The translations under genes were made by a program, and so were the position numbers. Source: Acinetobacter sp. S54 (GTDB lineage: Bacteria; Pseudomonadota; Gammaproteobacteria; Pseudomonadales; Moraxellaceae). From it: 64,000 nt of DNA. The DNA lies in the NCBI RefSeq assembly GCF_016624945.1, contig NZ_JACVUI010000006.1, positions 103,849 to 167,848 on the forward strand, given 5' to 3'. Shown piece by piece: positions 39,641 to 49,121 of this stretch. Position 1 is the first letter of the stretch; the number at the start of each line of letters is the position of its first letter. Under the pieces are notes generated by a model, which was not told the DNA's origin, made no database searches, and worked only from the letters and a program-made list of their open reading frames with translations.

Positions 39641-40908
39641 TGTTTGAATTGAGTCAGCTTCGTTTCAGCGATGTCATTTTTGGCTTTGCCTTTTTATATC
39701 CCTTGTTTATGGCTTGGGCATGGATTGCAGGTGGCTTATGGTTTTATTTTAAGCGTGAGTTTAATCAGCCAGATCATCCTGAGCCGAGTCAGGACGGTTG
39801 TAGCATTATTATTCCGTGTTTTAATGAAGAAAAACAAGTCCGCCAGACCATCAGATATGCATTACAAAGTCAGTATCCAAAATTTGAAGTAATTGCTGTC
39901 AATGATGGTAGTTCTGATCGTACCGCCGAAATATTAAATGAACTGGAAAAAAAGTATCCTCAATTACGTGTAGTTCATTTGGCTGAAAATCAAGGCAAGG
40001 CTCATGCTTTAAGAGCAGGAGCTATGGTAAGTCAGTATGAATATCTCGTTTGTATTGATGGGGATGCATTACTTCATCCTTATACCGTCCTCTGGATGAT
40101 GCATCATCTTACTATTTTTCCACGTGTTGGTGCGGTAACAGGCAACCCTCGAATCATTAACCGTTCTAGCGTATTGGGCAAAATACAAGTTGGAGAGTTT
40201 TCTTCCATTATTGGACTCATCAAACGGGCACAAAGAACATACGGACGTTTGTTTACTGTTTCAGGCGCAATTGTAGGTTTTCGCAAAGTTGCACTAAATC
40301 GAATTGGTTATTGGCGTGATGACATGATTACTGAAGATATCGATGTTTCATGGCGATTGCAATTTGATCACTGGGATTTACATTATGTGCCGCAGGCACT
40401 CTATTATATCTATATGCCTGAAACATTTCAAGGTTTATGGAAACAACGTCTGCGTTGGGCACAGGGTGGTATCGAAGTTATTTTTGCATATATTCCCAAA
40501 ATATTTAAATGGCATCTGCGCCGTATGTGGCCAATTGCATTTGAAGCTTTGATCAGTGTGGTTTGGGCCTATGTGATGTTTAGTATCTTCATCTTATACT
40601 TTTATGGATTATTTTTTAGCTTACCAGGAGAATGGGCGATTCAGTCACTTTGGCCGCAGTGGTATGGGGTAATTTTAGGGATCACGTGTTTAATCCAGTT
40701 TTTAGTGAGTTTGATGATTGATCGACAATATGATCGTCGACATTTTCGTAATTATTTCTGGGTGATCTGGTATCCACTTTTTTTCTGGATCTTGTCGATG
40801 TTATCCACGGTGATCGCTTTACCTAAAACTATCTTTAAAACTCAAAAGCGAGCGCGTTGGGTAAGCCCAGATCGAGGCTTCGGGGCAGAGAAAGAATATG
40901 AAAAATAA
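39640..40908 (+). CDS. pgaC: Poly-N-acetylglucosamine synthase, glycosyltransferase family 2
   Basis: A 422-residue inner-membrane enzyme polymerising UDP-N-acetylglucosamine. After one or two N-terminal helices comes the GT2 core: SIIIPCFNEEKQVRQTI, VNDGSSDRTAEIL, the metal motif CIDGDALLH, the acceptor-site ITEDIDVSWRLQ and the processivity motif QRLRWAQGG. Further membrane helices follow. All synthase motifs are intact. Its start overlaps the pgaB stop, and its end overlaps pgaD by 11 bp, so the four proteins are made together. Confidence 0.95.
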   Translation: MFELSQLRFSDVIFGFAFLYPLFMAWAWIAGGLWFYFKREFNQPDHPEPSQDGCSIIIPCFNEEKQVRQTIRYALQSQYPKFEVIAVNDGSSDRTAEILNELEKKYPQLRVVHLAENQGKAHALRAGAMVSQYEYLVCIDGDALLHPYTVLWMMHHLTIFPRVGAVTGNPRIINRSSVLGKIQVGEFSSIIGLIKRAQRTYGRLFTVSGAIVGFRKVALNRIGYWRDDMITEDIDVSWRLQFDHWDLHYVPQALYYIYMPETFQGLWKQRLRWAQGGIEVIFAYIPKIFKWHLRRMWPIAFEALISVVWAYVMFSIFILYFYGLFFSLPGEWAIQSLWPQWYGVILGITCLIQFLVSLMIDRQYDRRHFRNYFWVIWYPLFFWILSMLSTVIALPKTIFKTQKRARWVSPDRGFGAEKEYEK

Positions 40909-41383
40909 TCCTATAAAATCAGATAATCATTCTGAACAGCATTCGCTTGATATTCCAGAATATATTGATCGACCAGAATATGTAAAAAATAAATGGGCTG
41001 GCTTTTCACTACAAATTTTGGGCTGGAGTCTCTGGATGTGGCTGATTATGCCGCTCTTTACTATTTTATTATGGTGGTTTGAAGGACAAAATATTTATAA
41101 GCAGTTGTTTTTATCATTAAACAATAATGGTCGATACAGTTTATATATGTTAGTCAGCTGTATTATGGTTTTAATCATGATTTTATTCGTTTGGGCTTCT
41201 TATAACTGGGTACGTTTTTATAATATTCAACGACGAAATATGCCAGAACCGGCAACAGAAGCCCAAATTGCTGAAAGTTTTAACTTGAATCTACGAGATA
41301 TTACGACCATGAAAAAGAGTAAAAATATGACGTTACATTTTGATAATCATGGAAATCTGGTTAATTATGAAACGAGTATATAA
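40898..41383 (+). CDS. pgaD: Poly-N-acetylglucosamine biosynthesis accessory protein
   Basis: A 161-residue protein with two transmembrane helices, LQILGWSLWMWLIMPLFTIL and LYMLVSCIMVLIMILFVWAS, and a cytoplasmic C-terminal tail with RFYNIQRRNMPEPATEAQIA. This matches PgaD, which binds PgaC and, in E. coli, senses cyclic di-GMP. It is longer than E. coli PgaD (137), mainly at both ends. Sequence conservation in this family is low, so the call rests largely on position and topology. It completes the pgaABCD operon. Confidence 0.85.
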   Translation: MKNNPIKSDNHSEQHSLDIPEYIDRPEYVKNKWAGFSLQILGWSLWMWLIMPLFTILLWWFEGQNIYKQLFLSLNNNGRYSLYMLVSCIMVLIMILFVWASYNWVRFYNIQRRNMPEPATEAQIAESFNLNLRDITTMKKSKNMTLHFDNHGNLVNYETSI

Positions 41384-41493
41384 ACATTGCTGTGGTTTAT
41401 CGTTTAAGATAAATACTATTCAGTCTGGTATATATAAGAATATGATTGAAAATGCGATATTTGAATCGCATTTTCATCTTCAAAACTTAAAGG

Positions 41494-43203
41494 CTATTGA
41501 TTAGATTTTGACTTTAGACTTTCAGTTAAGCCATTAATATCACCACCTTGTAACCCTAGCTCATTCATTAAACTATCAATCAAAGGGGCCTGAGAGCGAT
41601 AGCGTAATGCACTATTGACAACCTGATCAGACAAGGATGTTTGGCTATTTTCCTGCGTTTCAGATGCATGAGAATTGCCTGTAAAACCACTTAAACCGTT
41701 TACTTGTAAAATCTTGATGTCATCAATATTTTCCATTGGCTTCACACTTTCACGAATAATTTCAGGCAAATATTTCAGCAAGGCAAGACGAATTTGCATT
41801 TCTACTTGCTCAGTTGAAAGGACGTTGGAAGCTTCATTAACCGCACGTGTTCCTTCTGCATCAACCTGATATTGTTTTTCCTGAGCCTGTGCAAGTAACA
41901 TTTTGGCATCTGACTCACCTTTGGCTTTTAGGCGTAATTTTTCAGCATCTGCTTCAGCTGCAATCCTTACGGCTTCCGCATCATCTACTGCTGCTTGTTT
42001 CGATGCTTCGGCTGCAACAGTAATGGCGATTGCGTCCTTCTCCGCTGCTTGTTTAGCTGCCACCAGTTCTACGGCTTTTTCACGTTCTGCGCGCTGAGTC
42101 TCACGCACGGTTAAAACTTCTTCTTCGGCTTTTACTGCGGCTGCTCGCGCCTGATCTGCCAGAGCTTTAGCCTCCGATTCAGCACGGGACTTTTCAGCAA
42201 TCGCAATGGCACGATCCTGTTCAGCCAATTCAATGGTCTTTTTCTGTTCAACCTGAGCTTTTTGAATTAACTGAGATTTTAAAATATTTTCGTTTTCTAC
42301 ATCACGAGCCGAGGCAATACGTTTAATTTCAACTTCACGTTCAGCAGCAATACGCGCTTCTTCTGCTTCGCGTTTTTTTGCAGCTTCTTGAGATGCAATT
42401 TCTGCAAGCTGTTCGGCACGGCGAATGGAAATTTCCCGTTCTTGTTGCAGTTTGGCATATTCTTCTTCGCGTAAAATTTGTAAACGTGCCTGCTCAGTTT
42501 CAAGATTTTTGGCTTTAATTGCGAGATCTGCGTCCTGTTCAATGTCATTGCGTTTTTTACGACGGTCTTCAATGGTTTCTGTAAGCTTGGTCAAGCCTTC
42601 GGCATCAAAGGCATTTTGTGGATTAAAAAACTTAAAACTGGTCTGATCCAGTCCAGTGAGGGAAACTGTTTCAAGTTCCAGACCGTTTTTAAATAAATCC
42701 TCAGAGACGACCTGTTGTACTTTCTGTACAAAATCAACGCGTTTTTCATGTAGCTCCTCCATTGCCATTTCGGCAGCAACGGCCCGTAAAGAATCGACAA
42801 ATTTACCTTCGACTAAATCTTTAAGTTCTTGAGGTGACATGGTTTTTTTACCCAGAGTCTGTGCTGCTGTCGCAATCGATTCGGCGGTGGGTTTAACACG
42901 CACATAAAATTCAGCCATCACATCCACACGCATACGATCTCGGGTAATTAAAGCCTGATCCGCTGCTCGTTTAACTTCCAGACGTAAAGTATTCATATTG
43001 ACGGGAATGATTTCATGCAAGACAGGAAGTACAATGGCGCCGCCATTTAAAATCACTTTTTCACCGCCAAAACCCGTGCGCACAAAAGAAACTTCTTTAC
43101 TGGAACGACGATAAAGACGGGCAATAATAATGCCAATAATCACAAGGGCAACAAGAATAATGCCAGCAACGACAAAAATCTCAAAAAGAGCAGAATTAAA
43201 CAT
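41494..43203 (-). CDS. Flotillin family protein (YqiK-like)
   Basis: A 569-residue membrane-associated scaffold. A single N-terminal helix (FVVAGIILVALVIIGIIIA) is followed by a PHB/SPFH domain (about 45-220, including RTGFGGEKVILNGGAIVLPV). A long coiled coil rich in Ala, Glu and Lys (about 225-470) and the C-terminal flotillin region follow. Such proteins form large membrane assemblies linked to envelope stability and membrane order. It lies 11 bp after the YqiJ-like gene, the usual pairing. No client protein can be deduced. Confidence 0.9.
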   Translation of the reverse strand: MFNSALFEIFVVAGIILVALVIIGIIIARLYRRSSKEVSFVRTGFGGEKVILNGGAIVLPVLHEIIPVNMNTLRLEVKRAADQALITRDRMRVDVMAEFYVRVKPTAESIATAAQTLGKKTMSPQELKDLVEGKFVDSLRAVAAEMAMEELHEKRVDFVQKVQQVVSEDLFKNGLELETVSLTGLDQTSFKFFNPQNAFDAEGLTKLTETIEDRRKKRNDIEQDADLAIKAKNLETEQARLQILREEEYAKLQQEREISIRRAEQLAEIASQEAAKKREAEEARIAAEREVEIKRIASARDVENENILKSQLIQKAQVEQKKTIELAEQDRAIAIAEKSRAESEAKALADQARAAAVKAEEEVLTVRETQRAEREKAVELVAAKQAAEKDAIAITVAAEASKQAAVDDAEAVRIAAEADAEKLRLKAKGESDAKMLLAQAQEKQYQVDAEGTRAVNEASNVLSTEQVEMQIRLALLKYLPEIIRESVKPMENIDDIKILQVNGLSGFTGNSHASETQENSQTSLSDQVVNSALRYRSQAPLIDSLMNELGLQGGDINGLTESLKSKSNQ

Positions 43204-43214
43204 ATTGTTGTCCC

Positions 43215-43868
43215 TTAATCATTTATATGTTGAGAAATGGCTTGAAAACCAAGCTTGTTTTTTTGAGTTAAAATAACGGTTTGACCCTGTTGGAAAATTT
43301 CGTCTTGTTCAGGTTCGACCAGTACATAATGTGTTTGTCCAAATTGGTCTTTTACTTTGGCTTGAGCAGGCGAGTGTGGGCGGGCAATACCTAAAATGAT
43401 TTCTGCCTGTTGTCCAATGAGGTCTTCGCTAAAAATTGCCGTTGTTTCATCTTTAGGAATAATTTTGCTCACTAAGGCTGAAGCCCACCGAACAAAAGGC
43501 ATAGAAAGAAAAAGTACAGCAGGTGCAATCAACCAAACTGAAAAATAATGTTCAGTAAACGAATAGAAAACCCCTTGAATGATAAAACCTGTCAGTGCGT
43601 ATGTGGTTAAAAATATAATCAGCCAAATCAATAAAGGAATTCTGCCCAAATATAGCCAATCGAAAAATTGCCAAATCATGCCGTGATCAGCTTCTAAATC
43701 AAAATCAGTTTGATAATCGCTTAGCTGTTCTGGTAAAAACTGATCCATAACTTGGGAAGAGCCACCAATTAAAAGCAGAAGTAATTCGAGTATTCCAATT
43801 GCAAGACACAATACCAGACTGATACTGAAAATATAATTTGAAGGATGAGTAAACAATTCCCACAACAT
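43215..43868 (-). CDS. YqiJ-like membrane protein with C-terminal OB fold
   Basis: A 217-residue protein. An N-terminal helix (FSISLVLCLAIGILELLLLLIGG), a charged loop and two central helices precede a C-terminal OB-like domain (about 145-215, IIPKDETTAIFSEDLIGQQAEI and onward). This layout belongs to the YqiJ/NfeD-related group regularly encoded with flotillins, where the OB domain is thought to assist flotillin assembly. It is the upstream partner of the flotillin gene in a two-gene operon. Confidence 0.87.
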   Translation of the reverse strand: MLWELFTHPSNYIFSISLVLCLAIGILELLLLLIGGSSQVMDQFLPEQLSDYQTDFDLEADHGMIWQFFDWLYLGRIPLLIWLIIFLTTYALTGFIIQGVFYSFTEHYFSVWLIAPAVLFLSMPFVRWASALVSKIIPKDETTAIFSEDLIGQQAEIILGIARPHSPAQAKVKDQFGQTHYVLVEPEQDEIFQQGQTVILTQKNKLGFQAISQHIND

Positions 43869-44113
43869 AGAATGACTCTTTATCTTATTGAATTAAATTA
43901 TTTTTCTTACTACAGTTGTATGTATAAGTAATCTTAAAAACGATAACATTTATCATTTATAAAGTCTATTGTAAGCCTATCAATTTTATCTAATTTAATT
44001 TCTATTTTAATTTAAATACACATTAAATTTAAACTTTAAAAAAGGAAAAATAATTGAATAAATAACAGACAAGATATGAAATATATGATTTACTACTAGA
44101 GTAAATTTTAAAC

Positions 44114-44148
44114 AAAAAAAAGCGCAATGATTGGGGTGATCATTACGC
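44114..44148 (-). terminator. Terminator of the candidate sRNA
   Basis: Read on the minus strand, GCGTAATGAT and ATCATTGCGC flank a 7-nt loop and are followed by eight T (44114-44121). The stem has one mismatch. The T-run is on the minus-strand side only. Confidence 0.85.
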
Positions 44149-44300
44149 AGAACAACGAATCTGTTATACACAGCTTCGGTTAAGGAGAAATGTCATGAAA
44201 TTGGGGAAATTCATAACTTCATGACTTATATTAATTTCATACTTGAGCGATTTCATTGGTATTCACGTTAAGTAGTGTTAAATCACGTTAATAAAATGAT
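44114..44300 (-). ncRNA. aar: Candidate Aar-type small RNA downstream of trpS
   Basis: Two terminators on the minus strand lie only about 220 bp apart: one ends trpS, and the second (44114-44148) has no gene to end. An RNA of roughly 180 nt between them is implied. In A. baylyi the Hfq-dependent sRNA Aar, linked to amino-acid metabolism, is encoded in exactly this position beside trpS. The body also holds a dyad, GTCATGAA against TTCATGAC (44192-44225). The 5' end is a guess from Aar's size, and identity with Aar rests on position, not alignment. Confidence 0.55.
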
Positions 44301-44364
44301 TATTTTGTGAGCTGAATATCATTTTAAAATGATATTAAAAAGATATTGAATGATGGTAACGTAT

Positions 44365-44398
44365 TAAAAAATAAAGGCTCTTTATAATAAGAGCCTTT
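44365..44398 (-). terminator. Rho-independent terminator of trpS
   Basis: AAAGGCTCTT and AAGAGCCTTT pair around a 6-nt loop; on the minus strand a T-rich tail (ATTTTTT) follows. Confidence 0.88.
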
Positions 44399-44425
44399 CA
44401 AGTAGACATAATGTACGGATTAAAT

Positions 44426-45439
44426 TTAGAATTTAAACAACCCTAAACCCTCTTTAACTTCATCCAGTGTTTGCTGAGTAATAATACGGCATTTTTCGGT
44501 GCCATCCCGTAATACATCCATAATGTAATCAGGATCTTTAGCTAATTCCTCACGACGTTCACGGATTGGGCTGATTAAGTCTTTTAAAATACCTTCAAGG
44601 CGTTTTTTGACTGTACCATCACCTAAACCACCACGACGATAATGTGCTTTTAATTCTTCTACTTCTTCTGAATTTGGATCAAAGGCATCCAGATAAGTAA
44701 ATACAATATTCCCTTCAACCTGACCAGGATCTTCAATGCGTAGATGGTTCGGATCGGTATACATGGCATTGACGGCTTTTTTGATGTCTTTATCAGACGC
44801 ATTTAAGACAATGGTATTGCCCAATGATTTTGACATCTTGGCCTTACCATCAAAGCCAGGCAAACGTGCCATATTGGAGAGGAGTGCTTTACATTCAGGT
44901 AGTAAATCCTGACCAATTTGACGATTGACACGACGAACAATTTCATTGGTCTGTTCAATCATAGGAATCTGGTCTTCACCGACTGGAACCACAGTTGCTT
45001 TAAAGGCAGTTATATCTGCGGCTTGTGCCACTGGATAACATAAGAAGCCTGCAGGAATATCACGTTCAAAACCACGCATCTGAATTTCAGATTTGATAGT
45101 GGGGTTACGTTCAAGACGTGCTACGGTTACAAAATTCAAATATAGCATGGTCAATTCATTCAGTGCAGGTAAACAGGACTGAACGCAAATCGTTGTTTTA
45201 GTTGGATCGATTCCGACTGCTAGATAATCCAGTGCAACTTCTAGAATATTACGACGTACTTTATCTGGATTATCTGCATTATCTGTTAATGCTTGAGCAT
45301 CCGCCAATAATAGATGTTGATGATGGCTGTCCTGTAAACCTACACGTGAGCGCAGAGAACCTACAAAATGGCCTAAGTGAAGCTGTCCAGTGGGACGGTC
45401 GCCAGTCAAAATAATTGGACGATGATCAAGATTACTCAT
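44426..45439 (-). CDS. trpS: Tryptophanyl-tRNA synthetase
   Basis: A 337-residue class I synthetase charging tRNA-Trp. The ATP-binding motifs are TGQLHLGHFVGSL (HIGH type) and KMSKSLGN. VPVGEDQIPMIEQTNEIVRR is the tryptophan-site region of the family. Length is normal. It is a single gene with its own terminator, followed by the candidate sRNA. The leader has no visible tryptophan attenuator. Confidence 0.97.
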   Translation of the reverse strand: MSNLDHRPIILTGDRPTGQLHLGHFVGSLRSRVGLQDSHHQHLLLADAQALTDNADNPDKVRRNILEVALDYLAVGIDPTKTTICVQSCLPALNELTMLYLNFVTVARLERNPTIKSEIQMRGFERDIPAGFLCYPVAQAADITAFKATVVPVGEDQIPMIEQTNEIVRRVNRQIGQDLLPECKALLSNMARLPGFDGKAKMSKSLGNTIVLNASDKDIKKAVNAMYTDPNHLRIEDPGQVEGNIVFTYLDAFDPNSEEVEELKAHYRRGGLGDGTVKKRLEGILKDLISPIRERREELAKDPDYIMDVLRDGTEKCRIITQQTLDEVKEGLGLFKF

Positions 45440-45565
45440 TCTCTATTCCAAAGTGGTATGAATCTACATATCATTAAACGATTGAATAGGCGACATTGTA
45501 CGGCATAATTTTTTTTAATGTCAGTCACAATAAAAAAGAAGCTTAAAAAACCTAAGGAAAATTAA

Positions 45566-46492
45566 ATGGCGAGTAGCTTACTTTTATTACTTGATGATAT
45601 TGCCACAGTACTTGATGATGTTGCAGTCATGAGCAAAATGGCAGCAAAAAAAACTGCGGGCGTATTGGGCGATGATTTAGCATTAAATGCACAGCAGGTC
45701 AGTGGCGTTCGCTCAGATCGTGAACTTCCTGTGGTATGGGGCGTTGCTAAAGGCTCATTTATTAATAAATTAATATTAGTACCTTTGGCATTACTGATTA
45801 GTGTGGTTGCACCGTGGCTAATTAATCCCTTACTCATGATTGGTGGTTTGTTTTTGTGTTATGAAGGCGTAGAAAAAGTACTACATTCATTGCATCACAA
45901 AAAAGCAAGTACGCCTGAAGAGGCCGCCGAAAAACTGGTCAAAGACGAAACCGATTTGGTAACTTATGAAAAGGAAAAAATTAAAGGGGCAGTCCGTACG
46001 GACTTTATTTTATCCGCTGAAATTGTGGTGATTTCGCTGGGTACTGTGGCAACTGCTGCATTTATGACGAAAGTGACTGTGCTTAGTATTATTGCCGTAA
46101 TTATGACGGTTGGAGTCTATGGTTTCGTGGCGATGATTGTCAAAATTGATGATCTGGGACTTTATTTGACTCAGAAATCATCAAATATCAAACAGGGAGT
46201 CGGTCGGGCTTTACTGGCATTTGCTCCAAAGTTAATGAAAACTCTTACCATCGTCGGTACGATTGCAATGTTCCTTGTTGGAGGCGGTATTATTGCGCAT
46301 ACCATTCCATTGTTACATCACTTTACTGAAGATACCACAGACCATCTGGAGCTGATTCCAAATGTTGGTAATATTATTGGTGCGATAACACCGACTTTGA
46401 TTAATCTGGGAATTGGGATTATTGCTGGTGCAATTGTATTAATGGTTGTAAGCTTAATACAAAAGCTGTGGCCAAAAAAATCAACTTCATAG
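45566..46492 (+). CDS. DUF808 family membrane protein (YedI-like)
   Basis: A 308-residue inner-membrane protein. The family opening [20 protein letters not shown] leads into [20 protein letters not shown] and the conserved [17 protein letters not shown]. About six to seven hydrophobic helices follow, with [20 protein letters not shown]. The function of DUF808 proteins is unknown. It is divergent from trpS and lies 34 bp upstream of the zinc protease gene, so the two may be cotranscribed. Confidence 0.9.
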   Translation: MASSLLLLLDDIATVLDDVAVMSKMAAKKTAGVLGDDLALNAQQVSGVRSDRELPVVWGVAKGSFINKLILVPLALLISVVAPWLINPLLMIGGLFLCYEGVEKVLHSLHHKKASTPEEAAEKLVKDETDLVTYEKEKIKGAVRTDFILSAEIVVISLGTVATAAFMTKVTVLSIIAVIMTVGVYGFVAMIVKIDDLGLYLTQKSSNIKQGVGRALLAFAPKLMKTLTIVGTIAMFLVGGGIIAHTIPLLHHFTEDTTDHLELIPNVGNIIGAITPTLINLGIGIIAGAIVLMVVSLIQKLWPKKSTS

Positions 46493-46526
46493 AATTATTA
46501 CGATAATAAAAGATAAGAGGTGAATG

Positions 46527-47423
46527 ATGCGCTGGAAAGGTCGTCGAGTCAGTACCAATGTAGAAGATCGTCGTGGAGGCGGTGCTGCCAAAGCAGGTGG
46601 TATTAGTATTCTGGGTTTAATTGTGGCATTTGTGGCTTGGAAATTTTTTGGTGTAGATCCGCAAATGGCATATCAGGCGACCCAGACTGTGACTCAATCG
46701 CAGCAAAGTGGGCAGGCACCTGAACAACTTACTCCCGAGCAGCAGGAAGCCTCAGAATTTGTTGGTACAGTGCTAGCAGATACTGAAGATACTTGGGCTC
46801 CAATTTTTAAACAATTAGGTGGAAATTATACCCCGCCAAAATTAGTTATGTTCTCCGGTGCCATTCGCTCGGGGTGCGGCACTGCCCAGTCTGCAATGGG
46901 ACCTTTTTATTGTCCGGCAGATCAGAAAGTGTATATTGACACGGCTTTCTTTAAAGATATGCGTCAGCAAATGGGAATTTCGGGTGAGCAAAATCAGACT
47001 GAACTTTCACGTCAGGATCAGGCCGGAGATTTTGCACAGGCGTATGTCATTGCACATGAAGTAGGTCATCATGTGCAAAATCTGCTAGGAATTTCGTCAC
47101 AGGTTCAGCAAGCTCAGGCACAGGGAAGTCGTACTCAGGCCAATCAGCTTTCAGTCAGGCTGGAATTACAAGCGGATTGTTTTGCGGGGATTTGGGCGAA
47201 ACATAATGAACAGAGAACTCAATTTTTAGAGCAGGGTGATATTGAAGAAGCAATGGATGCTGCCCAAAAAATTGGTGATGATTATTTGCAAAAACAAGCA
47301 ACAGGTCAGGTGGTTCCTGATAGTTTTACTCATGGTACCAGCCAGCAGCGTATGCACTGGTTTCAGGTGGGGCTAAAAACAGGTGACTTAAATCAATGTA
47401 ATACTTTTGAATCCAATATTTAA
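46527..47423 (+). CDS. YpfJ-like neutral zinc metallopeptidase
   Basis: A 298-residue protein of the KPN_02809/YpfJ family. One N-terminal helix (GGISILGLIVAFVAWKFFG) anchors it, with the catalytic domain probably in the periplasm. The zinc site is AYVIAHEVGHHVQNLLG, and the distal ligand region is in LELQADCFAGIWAKH. The family signature MRWKGRRVSTNVEDRRGGG begins the protein. ATG 46527 has GAGG at 6-nt spacing; the ATG at 46524 would be only 3 nt away. Substrates are unknown. Confidence 0.92.
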   Translation: MRWKGRRVSTNVEDRRGGGAAKAGGISILGLIVAFVAWKFFGVDPQMAYQATQTVTQSQQSGQAPEQLTPEQQEASEFVGTVLADTEDTWAPIFKQLGGNYTPPKLVMFSGAIRSGCGTAQSAMGPFYCPADQKVYIDTAFFKDMRQQMGISGEQNQTELSRQDQAGDFAQAYVIAHEVGHHVQNLLGISSQVQQAQAQGSRTQANQLSVRLELQADCFAGIWAKHNEQRTQFLEQGDIEEAMDAAQKIGDDYLQKQATGQVVPDSFTHGTSQQRMHWFQVGLKTGDLNQCNTFESNI

Positions 47424-47454
47424 AAATAAAGGGCTTGAAAAAGCCCTTTATTTT
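47423..47454. terminator. Bidirectional terminator between the protease and puuP-like genes
   Basis: AAAATAAAGGGCTT pairs perfectly with AAGCCCTTTATTTT around a GAAA tetraloop, with T-rich ends in both directions. Confidence 0.9.
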
Positions 47455-47459
47455 ATCCT

Positions 47460-48845
47460 TTATTCATGTTCATTATGCTGAGGCGGTGGATAACGGAATC
47501 CACGAGTTTTATAAGCCAGATAACCAACACCAATCGCTGCCCAGATTAAACCGATTTTCAGTGCAAGCTGATCGATTTCAAGCCACATCATAAATACACT
47601 GGCAAACCCTAATACAGGAATGACGATATAATTAAAAATATCCTTGATAGTTTTAGTACGACCATCACGCAGAGCATATCTTGAAATCACCGAAAAATTG
47701 ACAAAACTAAATGCAGTTAAAGCACCAAAACTAATCAGATTGGCAATATGTTCAAAATCAAGAAAACCTGCGGTGAGCGCAACGACACCAACAATCACAA
47801 TATTATAAGTGGGGGTATATAGTTTAGGACTGATATGCCCAAAAATTTTCTTGTTAATTACCCCATCGCGTCCCATCACATACATCAGTCGTGAAACACC
47901 AGCATGTGCTGAAATCCCAGATGCCATAACCGTTACAATAGCAAAATATAAAATGACGGTTTGGAACGTGATTCCCCCAATTGCCAATAAAATCTCAGGT
48001 TGGGTTTCATCAATTTTTTTGAAATATTGAGCCGGATCGCTTGGGAAATAGATTTGCATAAAATAGGTGCTAATAATAAAAATGACACCCGCAATTAATG
48101 CTGTCAGGAAAATCGCTTTTGGTAATACTTTTTCAGTGTCCTTGGTTTCTTCCGCCAAAGATGACAATGCATCAAAGCCTGTAAATGAGAAACATAGAAT
48201 TGTTGCACCTGTAATCAGTGCACCAACAGATGTCATTTCATTCCAGAAAGGTGCAATACTCCAAAGCTGATATTGCGATTGATCCAGACTACCATCGGCA
48301 TTCATACCTTGGGTCAGTAATAAGTAGACCTTATAGGTAAAATAGAAAATGACACCAATCTGCAAGAACACAATGGTACTGTTAAAACGTGCAACAAAAC
48401 GCGCACCAAACAGATTGACCACAGTCATTAAAATCGTTAAGCCAATGACCCAGATCCAGTTATTTACCCCAGGAAAAAGAGCACGTAAATAAATATCTGC
48501 TAAAATAATATTGACTAAAGGGGAGAGCAAATAATCCAGCCATGACGACCAGCCCACCATGAATCCGACATTAGGATGAATGGACTTTTGTGCATAAGTA
48601 TAGGCAGAACCCGCTGACGGATAGCGCTTAATCATATGCCCATAACTAATGGATGTGAGTAGAATTGCAATCAGGGCAAAGATATAGGATGTGGGTACAT
48701 GGCCATGACTATCTTGAGATACCAGACCAAAAGTATCAAAAACCGTCATTGGCTGAATATATGCCAAACCAATAATAATGATGTGCCACAGCACAAGATT
48801 TTTTTGCAGTTTTGCCGCAGGTTGAGTCCCAGTGTGAGTTGTCAA
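47460..48845 (-). CDS. puuP: APC-family amino acid/polyamine permease, PuuP-like putrescine importer
   Basis: A 461-residue transporter with twelve predicted helices. It resembles E. coli PuuP through its length: GLAYIQPMTVFDTFG, YPSAGSAYTYAQKSIHPNVG, FMVGWSSWLDYLLSPLVN, CFSFTGFDALSSLAEETKD and SRLMYVMGRDGVI all have close counterparts. The likely start is TTG at 48845, 8 nt after GAGG; a TTG at 48872 extends the frame but lacks a ribosome site. A 5-codon frame (MRIRR) ends overlapping the 48845 start. No puu catabolic genes are adjacent, so the substrate could be another polyamine or amino acid. Confidence 0.8.
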   Translation of the reverse strand: MTTHTGTQPAAKLQKNLVLWHIIIIGLAYIQPMTVFDTFGLVSQDSHGHVPTSYIFALIAILLTSISYGHMIKRYPSAGSAYTYAQKSIHPNVGFMVGWSSWLDYLLSPLVNIILADIYLRALFPGVNNWIWVIGLTILMTVVNLFGARFVARFNSTIVFLQIGVIFYFTYKVYLLLTQGMNADGSLDQSQYQLWSIAPFWNEMTSVGALITGATILCFSFTGFDALSSLAEETKDTEKVLPKAIFLTALIAGVIFIISTYFMQIYFPSDPAQYFKKIDETQPEILLAIGGITFQTVILYFAIVTVMASGISAHAGVSRLMYVMGRDGVINKKIFGHISPKLYTPTYNIVIVGVVALTAGFLDFEHIANLISFGALTAFSFVNFSVISRYALRDGRTKTIKDIFNYIVIPVLGFASVFMMWLEIDQLALKIGLIWAAIGVGYLAYKTRGFRYPPPQHNEHE

Positions 48846-49040
48846 CGGCGTATCCTCATAATCGTTGATCAAGGATCAGTCATGTCTGTTAAGGATCGTT
48901 TGAGACGAACGATCCCCCCTATGTTAAAAAGTAAAGTGCGCCAATCTATCCTAAAATGGTGCCTTTTGTCAGTAACTTTGTGGAATTTTTAGCAAATTTT
49001 TTGCCAGTTTACTCAACTATATGATGAATGAAAATTCACC

Positions 49041-49081
49041 TAAAAATAAAAAGCCTGAATTAATTGAAAATTCAGGCTTTT
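49041..49081 (-). terminator. Rho-independent terminator of the alcohol dehydrogenase operon
   Basis: On the minus strand AAAAGCCTGAATT pairs with AATTCAGGCTTTTT around a short loop, followed by TATTTTTA. Confidence 0.88.
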
Positions 49082-49121
49082 ATTAAATTTTAATGTTTTG
49101 AATTCTGTAAAGAAGCTTCAA

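Larger units (their letters stand above)
43869..44425. other. Gene-free region between trpS and the yqiJ-like gene
   Basis: About 560 bp. It contains the trpS terminator (44365-44398), a second minus-strand terminator (44114-44148) and, between them, the candidate sRNA. The segment 43869-44110 is AT-rich with nothing recognisable; it should hold the promoter of the flotillin operon. Confidence 0.7.

Noticed and set aside
42297..42646. Frames of 70-90 residues on both strands inside the flotillin gene
   Set aside because: Shadows of the repetitive Ala/Glu/Lys coiled coil.
44182..44224. Plus-strand 9-codon frame (MKLGKFITS) with a perfect AAGGAG site, opposite the candidate sRNA
   Set aside because: Too short to support without expression data, and its sequence is part of the dyad in the minus-strand RNA, which explains it as well.
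48699..48992. 97-residue plus-strand frame overlapping the start of the puuP-like gene
   Set aside because: Mostly antisense to a convincing transporter gene, with no supporting features.
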